A model generated the notes under the pieces. That model was not told the DNA's origin, did no database searches, and was given only the letters and a program-made list of their open reading frames with translations. The position numbers were made by a program, and so were the translations under genes. Below are positions 51,518 to 59,413 of a DNA stretch of 64,000 nt, one piece after another. The stretch comes from Actinomyces qiguomingii. Its GTDB lineage: Bacteria > Actinomycetota > Actinomycetes > Actinomycetales > Actinomycetaceae. Each line of letters starts with the position of its first letter. Position 1 is the stretch's first letter. The stretch lies in NCBI RefSeq assembly GCF_004102025.1, contig NZ_CP025228.1, forward strand, positions 310,001 through 374,000. The letters run 5' to 3'.

Positions 51518-54500
51518 CCACCTGCCCGACGGCGCCACTGCCGCCCTCCATATCGGAGACAAGGGCTATATCGGGCTGGGCATGATCACCCCGGTCAAAA
51601 AGCAGCCCGGAGGGCCCCTGCCAGAGGCCGACAGGGCCTACAACACCTCCATCAACCGCATCCGCTACGTAGTAGAAAGAGCCATCGCCAACCTCAAGAC
51701 CTGGCGCACCCTGCACACCGGCTACCGCCGCCCCATACAAACCTTCCCACAAACCATCACCGCCACACTCGCACTCATATTCACATACACCCCATGAATA
51801 ACCCTCATGGTGCGGATCAGGCTTATGGCCAGGTTCCGCAGGGTGGCCATCACCTGCGGCCCGGAGCCGGTGCGCAGCTGGTGGCGGTCCTCGTCATAGG
51901 TCACGTCCCGTACCCAGTGAACACGGTTTTCTATCGCCCAGTGGCCTTGTATCCAGGCGGCGACTTGCTCGGGCGGGGCCTGCTCGGGCGGTATGGAGCA
52001 GATGAGGTAGACGACCTTGGTGCTGCGCTTGCTGTTCTTACCGCGGGTGTGGGTGGTGCGGGTGTGACGCACCTGAAGCACCTGTGAGGCGCCGGGGAAG
52101 TCGACCCACGCCGGGGTTGCCACGGCTTTGATGGTGCGGCGCACCCGCCGCCCATGAGAGCAGTCAACCCCCGACACGGCGGGGACGTCCTTCCAGGGCA
52201 GCGCCTTGAGCTTGGCTTTGAGGCTGGGCTGGTTGTTCTTGACCGTCAGTAGGTAGTCGGCGCCGTGGGAGGTGATCGACTCGGCGGTGCTGGTCTGGGT
52301 GTGCAGGGCGTCGGCGGTGATGACCGCGCCGGTAAGGTCGTGGGGTGCCAGCAGCTGTTTCAGGGCGGGTATCTCGCTGGTCTTGTCTTCTACGCGCTGC
52401 TGGGCGAGCACCGCCCCGGTGCCCTGGTCAAGGGCCGCCAGCAGGTGCGGCACCCCACCGCCGCCATCACCGCCACCATCACCGCCGCCATCATCACCGT
52501 CTCCGCTGTTGTTGTTCTTGGGTTTGGCGCCGCGCATGGTCTTGCCCGTCCACCGCGATAATCCTGCGTCCGTCGATGGTGCCGGTGCGGGTGAGCACCC
52601 ACGAGGCGATCCGAGCGTCAAGGTCGTCGGCGTCCAGGCCGGCCAGGGCGCGGCGGATAGTGGACTCCGAGGGGATGTCCCGGTCTTGTGGTAGTCCCAG
52701 TTGCCGTAGTTGGCCGCCGGTCAGGTCGCGGGCGTGCCCCAGATCGCCAGCAGGGTGCGGCAGCCGGCCAGCACTCCCACCGCCGCCAAAGCCAGCACAG
52801 TGTCCAGGCGGTGACGCACCCCGCGCCGATCACGCGGGTCCGGGACACCCTTGAACACTCCGATCAGGGGCTGGCGCGACAAGGGGGCGGTGGGGGATGA
52901 TGACACAGCGGCGCGACCTTCCGTGATGATGTTGATTTAGCACCACATATCCTCACCGGCGGGTCGCGCCGCACCCCCACCAACACGCCGAAAACCCCTA
53001 ACAACCCCCAACCCAGACACCGACTTTGCCGACCCCCTGGGTGAATGGGTGGGCGCGTTTGTTCCAGCCGGTGATGTAGGCGCGGAGCTTGTTGTTCAGG
53101 TCCTGCACGGACTTGAAGACGCCGCGGCGTATGGCCTGGCGCTCGATCAGGGAGAACCAGACCTCCACGAGGTTCATCCAGGAGGCGTGGGTGGGGGTGA
53201 AGTGGACATGTATGTGGGGGCGGCCCTCCAGCCAGGCGCGCACGTCCTTGTGCTTGTGGGTGGCGTAGTTGTCCATGACCAGGTGCAGCTGGACGCGTTC
53301 TCCGGTGTCCGGGTCGACGGCGTCCTTGTAGGCCCTGTCCACCTGCCGCAGGAAGGCAAGGAACTCCTCGTGGCGGTGGCGGGGCCTGGTGACGGCGTTG
53401 ACCTTGCCGGTGGCGATCTCCAGCGCCGCGAACAGGGTGGTGGTGCCGTGCCGGACGTAGTCGCTGCTGCGGCGCTCGATCAGCCCGGGCTGCATGGGCA
53501 GGACCGCCATGGTGCGGTCCAGTGCCTGGATCTGGGACTTCTCGCCCCGCGCAAAGCACGATCGCGTTATCTGGCACGTCGGGGTTGGTGCCCAGGTACA
53601 GGCCGCAGATGTCGGTGACCTTGCCGACCAGCTCGGGGTCGGTGGAAAACCGGAACGACTGCTCCCGCCACGGCTTGATCCCGTAAGCCCTGGCGGGCCC
53701 TGGCCACTGTCGCCGCCGACACGCCCAGCCGGGCAGCCAGCAGCCGGGTGGACCAGTGCGCCACCCCCAACGACTTCGGCGGCGGGGTCAGCGTAGCGGA
53801 CACGATCGCGGCGTGATCGACCTTGCGGGGCCGGCCCGGACGATCAGCGTCCTCCAGGCCGTCCATGCCCAGGCGCTGGTAGCGGCCGCGCCACGCGATC
53901 ACGGTGGTACGCCAGGCGCCCACCCTGCGTGCGATCTCAGTATTGGACAGCCCATCGGCGGCAAGAAGCACGATCCGCGCCCGCCGCACCAGTCCCGCCC
54001 GCGCACTGCGCGAACGCACCAATGCCTCCAACTCGCCACGATCACCCTCACGCAACAACACACCAGGAGCAGGACGATTAACCATGCCCCATGATCCCAC
54101 CCAACCAACCGTACAAGAACTAACGACACGCGACACTAGGTTCTCGATCTCCTGGCGCTGATACGCACGCGACGGTGGAATGCTGGCTCGCCCTTCGACG
54201 ATGTCGCGTACTTCGGCTTCGGTCAGGGTGTTGCCTTCGATGCTGGTTGTGCCGTATGCGCCACGCTCCAGGCTGATCCGGTTGAGCCCCTCTGCGAACG
54301 AGGGGGGCATGGCCGATCCGGCCAGGTGCTCACATTTCGAGGCAGCCTCGCCTAGCAGAACCCAGGTCCTGGGAGTCACTCTGTCCGTCCTGAAGCTGAA
54401 GGTGATCCATGGATGAGTGTTGATATAACGCCGATTGGGTGTGGTTGACACGATTATGGCCACCTGTTCTGTCCAATGAACATGTCCACTGTGTGGGAGA

Positions 54501-54559
54501 GTGTAACGGGCTGCGGCTGTCGGCGCATGCGGGACCGGGGTGAGTGCCTGCAGCTCCAT

Positions 54560-54927
54560 GAACGTGGCGGCTGGTATACGGGTGGAAGGGAGTGGGATAG
54601 AACAGGTGCGGGCGCCGAACCTCAACGACCTGTCTGGCGCCAGTCGACATGACCGGTGTTGTGCAGGGCCGCAAGTCCTCTGGCGGAGACAAACCGCTCT
54701 TCTTGGGTAGCGGCGTGGTGGTGGGGTGGGATTCCGGCGTGCTGCCGGGTACGCGCGGTGTTGGCCTATTCACCGGCATCGGCTTGCCACTGGAGCTGAA
54801 TCTCATGCGCGGCGACGGCACCAGTGTGCCCGCCTCCTCGGAAGGTCAACCCCGCGGTGAGGCGCCTGTTCAGGCTCGAACATGACCCTTGGGGCCCGCG
54901 ACTTGCGTGCGGAGCGGAGGAATCGAA
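54560..54927. other. Intergenic region upstream of fic
   Basis: I see no gene here. GAAGGTCAACCCCGCGGTGAG at about 54841 is a weak relative of the sequence leading into the 74-bp repeat at 42085-42115. Confidence 0.3.
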
Positions 54928-54953
54928 GCTGTTCCGGTTTGAGGACGTGTTCG

Positions 54954-55012
54954 CCGAGTTCGGTCGATATAACCATCGAGTTCGGTAGATATAACCATCG
55001 AGTTCGGTTGGT
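54954..55012. repeat. 22-bp tandem repeat family, locus 1
   Basis: Two units CGAGTTCGGTCGATATAACC and CGAGTTCGGTAGATATAACC plus a partial third. These are relatives of the CGAGGTCGGTCGAAATAACC units in the thiamine operon. Confidence 0.7.
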
Positions 55013-55106
55013 GGGGCCGGCGGGGCGGGGGAAAGTGTCCCGATACGGCACAAACGACGTTCCCCGCCCGGCACCGCCCACCAGATCCGCATGATTCCAA
55101 CGAATC

Positions 55107-55168
55107 TGAGGGTGCCTGGTCGGAGAGGTGGGGTGTCTGAGGGTGCCTGTTGGGAGGGGTGGGGTGTT
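55107..55168. repeat. 31-bp tandem repeat, two units
   Basis: CTGAGGGTGCCTGGTCGGAG and CTGAGGGTGCCTGTTGGGAG each continue with AGGTGGGGTGT-like sequence. Confidence 0.6.
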
Positions 55169-55500
55169 TGTGCCGAATCTGGACACTTTGGCTCTCAGCT
55201 GCTGGCCTACGGCCCTGGCGTGGTGGGCAGACTGCCTCCAGTGCGGCCCGCCGAGCGCGCTCCTCCCTACCGCCCTGGTGTGGCGGGTGGACTAGTGTGT
55301 CTGGTTGCCGACCGGGCCCATTCTTGTCCGATCGGCTGGGACGTCTTTGGCGATGAGCCGGGCCCGCGGACGAGCCGCGCTCGTGGCCCGGCCGGGCTGG
55401 CCAGCGGCCACACCAGCGGCCTACGGTATCTCAACCCTGACCGCGGGTGGGCCGGCGTTCAAGGTAACCGCACCGGCCCGAATTCGCACCCTCGCACGTG

Positions 55501-55577
55501 GACTGCCTGCCTGCGGATGGACTGCCTGCCTGCGGATGGACTGCCTGGCTGCGGATGGACTGCCTGGCTGCGGATGG
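55501..55577. repeat. 19-bp tandem repeat, four units
   Basis: Units GACTGCCTGCCTGCGGATG (later GACTGCCTGGCTGCGGATG) start at 55501, 55520, 55539 and 55558. A 17-bp GGTCCAAGCGCAGA-type repeat follows shortly after. Confidence 0.75.
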
Positions 55578-55950
55578 ACCACCTGAAACGCGCTCTCAGA
55601 CGGTCCAAGCGCAGAAGCACGGTCCAAGCGCAGAGCCCGGTCCAAGTACGAGGCCGGCAGCCGACCGGGCCCGCAACCACCACCGCCAAGGCCCTCAAAC
55701 CGGAAGAGCCACTTCATTGCGGGATAGTTGCGCAGCCTCCAGTGCGCGACTGGTCCCTAGTTGTACGCCGCAGGCCCGGGGTAGGATTCTGCTGTTTTGG
55801 GGAGGATCGTTGTAATTACAGGGGAAAGTACCTATATGGTGAACTCAGTGAAGGCTGTTGAGTGTGCATCAGCCCGATCCGCCCTCCGTCAGTGTGCGTA
55901 GACCGGCTCCGGGTGTGGAGAGTCGAGACGCGGGGAGCAAGCGCCTGCCG

Positions 55951-56066
55951 CTGCTCGTCCGCTGCTGCTCGGCTGCCGGGCTCGTCTGGAGCTGCTCCTC
56001 CGCTGCTGCTCGGCTGCCGGGCTCGTCTGCTGCTGCTCCTCCGCTGCTGCTCGGCTGCCGGGGCTG
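55951..56066. repeat. 41-bp tandem repeat, about 2.8 units
   Basis: Units starting CTGCTC(G/C)TCCGCTGCTGCT at 55951, 55992 and 56033. Each contains GGCTGCCGGGCTCGTCTG. No gene covers it convincingly. Confidence 0.7.
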
Positions 56067-56307
56067 AAATGCCCAAATCGGCACCTCAGTTCGCGGGACT
56101 GGCCAGACCTGATCTGGTGTCGCTGCCTGAACAACGCAGCCCTGCGGCTGGCGTTATTCGCGCGCTGCTTATACGCTGCGGGGACACAGGCGGATCACGA
56201 CAGTCCGGACCGGCGTCAGTGTGTCGCTCGGGACCCCCATTGGCGCGTCACCGGCGGCGCTCGTGGCCGCCCAAATGCACGCTTACACCGGACCCAGGAA
56301 AAACGAC

Positions 56308-57369
56308 ATGAGCCCACGCCGCAAGAACAACGATCACCACGAGCCCGACGATCCCGACATTGCCCAGGCGATGCGAGCGCGCCGGCAGGAACTCGGGCTG
56401 AGCGTGTCGGCGATGGCCGCACGCGCCGGTGTATCCGAGCAGACCTGGCGCAACTACGAATATGGTCGCACCCAGGTGCGAGGCGACAAGCAGATGGGCG
56501 TGTGGGAGGCCCTCGAATGGGAGCCGCCCACCCATTGGAAGGATCTGGCTGGCCTCCGCGCCATCCTGCAGGCAGGCACCACGTCGGCTGGTCCTGGCGG
56601 CGCGATGCCAATGGGCTCGGGCAGCTTCGGCCCCGGCTTCGACATTCCGGACGAGGCCTTCGCCGCCTTCGAAGACCTCGATCCTGAGGAACTCGCGGCT
56701 CAGGCCGCGGCCGACCTACCCGTCCCCGACTGGGACGACATCCCCACCGTCCTGTCCGAGGTCTACTCCCAGCGGCTGGCACGCACACTCGGGGAGGACG
56801 CCGCCCGCTGCTTCGCCCTAGGGGTTCTCCTGTATGACATGTCCATTACCGAAAACCTCGAGAGCATGGCGGAACTGCCGCGCGGAACCCACCTGGGCGA
56901 ACTCGATGATACCCACATCGGCTCCACCCTGCCGCAGCTATGGCTGACCCGCTACGACTACGAGTTCGTCTTCCAGCTGCGCGAATCCTTCCGCGACATG
57001 ACCAGGCGGTTGGTTTCCGGCGTCACGACCGACGATGATCCCATGGCCTGCACAATCGCCGAGATTCTTGTGCTCCACGACGTGTTCAACCTCGGCGGCA
57101 CCATCGCCGCCTCCCGCGGCGCCGGCATCGACGAGGACCGTTGGGAGGGCTGGGTGGACGCCCTGTCCGGCCCTGATCGGCCTGCCCACATGCTGGTAGC
57201 CATGGGCATGATTCCGCCGGCTGACGCTCCCGAGCATTTCGACAACTGGTTCAAGCCGCTGCCCGGCCCCTTCACTCCGGATTGGGGCGGCGCGCAAGAC
57301 GGCGCCGGGGCGACGACGGCGGCAGACCGGGGTGACGCTACCGTCACCCCGCTGCGCCGCGGCCACTGA
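56308..57369 (+). CDS. XRE-type helix-turn-helix protein with unknown C-terminal domain
   Basis: The first 80 residues of this 353-residue protein hold an XRE helix-turn-helix (QAMRARRQELGLSVSAMAAR, AGVSEQTWRNYEYGRTQVRG). The remaining 270 residues are acidic and helical (VLSEVYSQRLARTLGEDAAR, ITENLESMAELPRGTHLGEL, IAEILVLHDVFNLGGTIAAS) and I do not recognise the domain. The end is Ala/Gly/Asp-rich. The ATG at 56308 follows CAGGAA; the longer frame upstream has no ribosome site. It stands alone between repeat-rich DNA and the convergent DUF4235 gene. It is probably a regulator, with a C-terminal sensing or dimerisation region. Confidence 0.75.
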   Translation: MSPRRKNNDHHEPDDPDIAQAMRARRQELGLSVSAMAARAGVSEQTWRNYEYGRTQVRGDKQMGVWEALEWEPPTHWKDLAGLRAILQAGTTSAGPGGAMPMGSGSFGPGFDIPDEAFAAFEDLDPEELAAQAAADLPVPDWDDIPTVLSEVYSQRLARTLGEDAARCFALGVLLYDMSITENLESMAELPRGTHLGELDDTHIGSTLPQLWLTRYDYEFVFQLRESFRDMTRRLVSGVTTDDDPMACTIAEILVLHDVFNLGGTIAASRGAGIDEDRWEGWVDALSGPDRPAHMLVAMGMIPPADAPEHFDNWFKPLPGPFTPDWGGAQDGAGATTAADRGDATVTPLRRGH

Positions 57370-57427
57370 CGGCGGTGCCGGTGCGACGGCGCCACCGCCC
57401 GCGCCGGACCTCAAGCCTCCAGCGGCC

Positions 57428-57721
57428 TCAAGCCTCCAGCGCCGTCGCCCCGCCCACGCCCGGCACGACCCCGCTGCGACGGGCATGGATCTTGGCGGCC
57501 TGGCGCAGCGTCAGCTGCCGGGTCAGTGTCATAACTGCGCCCGAAACCAGCGCGAAGGCGATTACCTCACCGAGCCGGTAGCTGAGCACCTGGTCCTCGT
57601 CCTGCGGCGCAGGTTTACCGGTGACGGCCTTCCATCCCGCGGCCACAGCCTTCTCGGCTATGGCGCTGGAGGCCAGGAGGGTGAGGGCGGATGCGGCTGT
57701 CCAACCGAGACTGTTCTTCAT
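57428..57721 (-). CDS. DUF4235 small membrane protein
   Basis: This 97-residue protein starts MKNSLGWTAASALTLLASSA. It has two hydrophobic segments (about residues 5-22 and 58-75: LGEVIAFALVSGAVMTLTRQ) separated by KAVAAGWKAVTGKPAPQDED, the DUF4235 signature. GGGAG precedes the ATG. The function of the family is unknown. It is convergent with the XRE gene. Confidence 0.8.
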   Translation of the reverse strand: MKNSLGWTAASALTLLASSAIAEKAVAAGWKAVTGKPAPQDEDQVLSYRLGEVIAFALVSGAVMTLTRQLTLRQAAKIHARRSGVVPGVGGATALEA

Positions 57722-57984
57722 GGTGACTCCCTGAGATTCGCACGGTGACCGGGCACGGTGACTGAGCTGTCTGAAACTGACTGAATTGACGGCGGCGACG
57801 ACGGCGGAGCCGGTCACCGACCGCACCCCGATCCTGTCACATTGAGTGCTTGGAAATGACGCTGACTCACCCCATTCCGTCATTTGCCGGGCATTGTGCA
57901 CTGCACTGTCAGCTACCAACGGCGACTCACGGCTTCAGAAAGCCGAGCGCTGCCGCCCCGGCCGTCGCGCTAGGCTGGCCCCAA

Positions 57985-58098
57985 ACGACAGGGGAGCGCC
58001 CCGTCGTCGGCGGGCCCGCCCCGCCCGCGGCACGGCGCTGAGAGTGCGGGCAGCCGCAGACCCTCGAACCTGCTCCGGTTCGCACCGGCGAAGGAAGT
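57985..58098 (+). ncRNA. TPP (thiamine pyrophosphate) riboswitch
   Basis: The conserved core is present: GCGCTGAGAGTGCGG (58035-58050), then ACCCTCGAACCTGCTCCGGT and CGCACCGGCGAAGGAAG (to about 58098). The outer stem begins with GACAGGGGAGCGCC. It lies 70 bp upstream of thiB, with a GC-rich stem between them that could close over the AGGAGG ribosome site. It should switch off the thiamine uptake operon when TPP is abundant. Confidence 0.92.
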
Positions 58099-58165
58099 CG
58101 AGATCTCCCCGGACGCGACGGTCGGCCGCGTCCGGGCCCTCCGGAAAACATCCAGGAGGACCATC

Positions 58166-59323
58166 ATGACCACCCACAAGATCACCGGGCGGACTGCCGC
58201 GTCCCGCATCGCAGCTCGTGCTGCGAACCCGCTCACCACCATCCACCCCACCCGCCGCGCGCTGCTCGCCGGGGGCGCCACCGCCGCCGTCGGCCTGGCA
58301 CTCGCCGCCTGCGGCTCCGGGACAGGCGGCTCCGGCGCGGGCTCCGCGGCCTCGGACGGCACCGTCACCGTCGTCACCTACGACTCCTTCGACCTGCCCG
58401 AGGAGCTCATCGCCGCCTTCGAGGCCGACACCGGCTACACCCTGGAGATCGCCCGCTCCGGCGACGGCGGCGAGGTCGCCAACAAGCTGATCCTCACCAA
58501 GGATGCCCCGCTCGGCGACGCCGTCTTCGGCATCAACAACACCATGGCCTCCCGCATCCTCGCCGAAGGCGTTATCGACACCGACGTCGCCCTGAACCTG
58601 CCCGACGGCGCCGCGGACTACCTGGCTCCCTACGTCGTGGACGACACCCCGGCGCTCGTGCCCATCGACTTCGGGGAGGTGTGCGTCAACGTCGACACCG
58701 TCTGGCTGGCCGACCACGGCCTGGAGGTGCCCGCTACCTTCGAGGACCTGACCGAGCCCGCCTACAAGGACCTGTTTGTCGCTATCAACCCCACCACCTC
58801 CTCCACCGGCATGGCCTTCCTGCTGGCGACCATTGGCCACTTCGGCGAGGACGGCTTCGCCCAGTACTGGAAGGACCTGGTGGCCAACGGCACCAAGATC
58901 GACGAGGGCTGGTCGGACGCCTACTACACCGACTTCACCGCCGGCGGCGGGGACGGCGCCTACCCGATCGTCGTCTCCTACTCCTCCTCACCCGCCGCCA
59001 CCCTCACCGACGACGCCACCGCCACTACCACCGCCGCAATGCCGCGCACCGCCACCCGCCAGGTCGAGTACGCGGGCGTGCTGGCCGGGGCCGCCAACCC
59101 CGACGGCGCCGCCGCCTTCGTGGCCTGGATGCTCTCGCGCGAGGTGCAGGAGGCCATACCGGACGCCATGTACATGTATCCGGTTGACCCCGACGCCGCT
59201 CTGTCGGAGGAACTTACCCGGTTCGGTACCACGGCGGAGACACCGATCGTCGTCGACCCCGACGACATCGCCGCCCGCCAGCAGGAGTGGCTGACCACCT
59301 GGGCCCAGGCCGTCGGCCAGTGA
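58166..59323 (+). CDS. thiB: Thiamine ABC transporter substrate-binding lipoprotein
   Basis: This 385-residue protein has a twin-arginine-like start (HPTRRALLAGGATAA) and a lipobox LAAC at Cys49, so it is anchored outside the membrane. The body has TVTVVTYDSFDLPEELIAAF, the typical ThiB start, then AVFGINNTMASRILAEGV, PTTSSTGMAFLLATIGHFGE and YSSSPAATL, residues lining the thiamine pocket in the family. AGGAGG precedes the ATG. It is the first gene after the TPP riboswitch, followed by permease and ATPase genes. Confidence 0.93.
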   Translation: MTTHKITGRTAASRIAARAANPLTTIHPTRRALLAGGATAAVGLALAACGSGTGGSGAGSAASDGTVTVVTYDSFDLPEELIAAFEADTGYTLEIARSGDGGEVANKLILTKDAPLGDAVFGINNTMASRILAEGVIDTDVALNLPDGAADYLAPYVVDDTPALVPIDFGEVCVNVDTVWLADHGLEVPATFEDLTEPAYKDLFVAINPTTSSTGMAFLLATIGHFGEDGFAQYWKDLVANGTKIDEGWSDAYYTDFTAGGGDGAYPIVVSYSSSPAATLTDDATATTTAAMPRTATRQVEYAGVLAGAANPDGAAAFVAWMLSREVQEAIPDAMYMYPVDPDAALSEELTRFGTTAETPIVVDPDDIAARQQEWLTTWAQAVGQ

Positions 59324-59413
59324 CGACGGGAACGGAGACCAGCCAGTGACGACGGCGGTGGCCGACCCGGGGGCCCACACACCGTGGGCGACGGCGGAGA
59401 AGCAGGATCGGTG

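Larger units (their letters stand above)
49672..51797 (+). pseudogene. IS5-like transposase, copy 2, split by ISAs1 copy A
   Basis: The 5' part (49672-50175) matches the intact transposase up to LLDVPPHHLP. The 3' part (51528-51797) resumes DGATAALHIGDKGYIGLGMI and runs to the normal stop. Removing the inner IS and one 10-bp duplication restores an intact frame, so this copy was probably active until the last insertion. Confidence 0.9.
49547..51806 (+). mobile_element. IS5-like insertion sequence, copy 2, interrupted by ISAs1 copy A
   Basis: GAGGGTTATTCAT begins at 49547 and ATGAATAACCCTC ends at 51806. The 3-bp duplication ATG lies on both sides (49544-49546 and 51807-51809). Net length without the inner IS is about 908 bp, equal to copy 1. 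Confidence 0.9.
49450..52906 (-). pseudogene. ISAs1-family transposase, copy B, frameshifted and interrupted
   Basis: It starts MSSSPTAPLSRQPLIGVFKG with VPDPRDRRGVRHRLDTVLAL, shifts frame near 52730 and 52555, then reads KTMRGAKPKNNNSGDGDDGG through VTYDEDRHQLRTGSGPQVMA. It is cut at LAISLIRT by the IS5-like element; its last codons lie at 49450-49546. It has extra GGGDGGGDGG repeats compared with copy A. Confidence 0.85.
49423..53039 (-). mobile_element. ISAs1-family insertion sequence, copy B, interrupted by IS5-like copy 2
   Basis: The ends are CAGGGGCTCGGCAAAG and inverted CAGGGGGTCGGCAAAG. A 10-bp duplication GGTGAATGGG lies at 49413-49422 and 53040-53049. It sits inside the IS630 transposase gene. 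Confidence 0.9.
49344..54085 (-). pseudogene. IS630-type transposase, frameshifted and interrupted
   Basis: The start at 54085 gives MVNRPAPGVLLREGDRGELE, RARIVLLAADGLSNTEIARR and WSTRLLAARLGVSAATVARA. The frame then shifts (KPWREQSFRFSTDPELVGKV, then MAVLPMQPGLIERRSSDYVR) and continues HLVMDNYATHKHKDVRAWLE and HFTPTHASWMNLVEVWFSLI, the D and E of the catalytic core. At PFT the frame is cut by ISAs1 copy B and resumes beyond it as WTKTAEQILTKANRPGINNP, ending at a TAG formed with the flanking TA. At least two frameshifts plus the insertion make it inactive. Confidence 0.82.
49347..54136 (-). mobile_element. IS630-family insertion sequence containing three further nested IS elements
   Basis: The outer ends read GTGTCCTGGGTTGTTGATTC (left) and an inverted GTGTCGCGTGTCGTTAGTTC (right), each next to TA, the IS630 target. 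Without the inner elements the IS is about 1.16 kb. It is inserted at the CTA codon of EIENLV in fic. Confidence 0.85.
46960..54559 (-). pseudogene. Fic-domain protein gene broken by an ISL3 copy and by a nested IS stack
   Basis: Three exons-like pieces join in one frame when the IS elements and target duplications are removed. 54559-54137 gives the N-terminus with TTSIEGN, the inhibitory-motif type, up to RQEIENLV. 49346-48766 gives SLFNDIIHDCLPDNAPP through HPFGDGNGRMSR, the intact AMP-transferase motif, up to VQVQEMQLS. 47273-46960 gives IMWQSYVHERFHGQHTQART and a winged-helix end with SKTVTRDINGLVKMGLVEKQ. The ancestral protein was about 440 residues: an autoinhibited Fic AMPylase with a C-terminal DNA-binding domain. 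As it stands it cannot be made whole. The start at 54559 is the best internal ATG; a TTG lies 22 codons upstream. Confidence 0.85.
54928..55710. mobile_element. 783-bp segment with ISL3-like ends and many tandem repeats, no transposase
   Basis: The left end GCTGTTCCGGTTTGAGG (54928 on) and the right end, inverted GGCTCTTCCGGTTTGAGGG (ending 55710), resemble the ends of the 793-bp segment at 6128-6920, and the size is nearly the same. The left end has diverged in its first bases. The interior holds 22-bp, 31-bp and 19-bp tandem repeats but no convincing gene. It is weaker than the first example. Confidence 0.4.
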
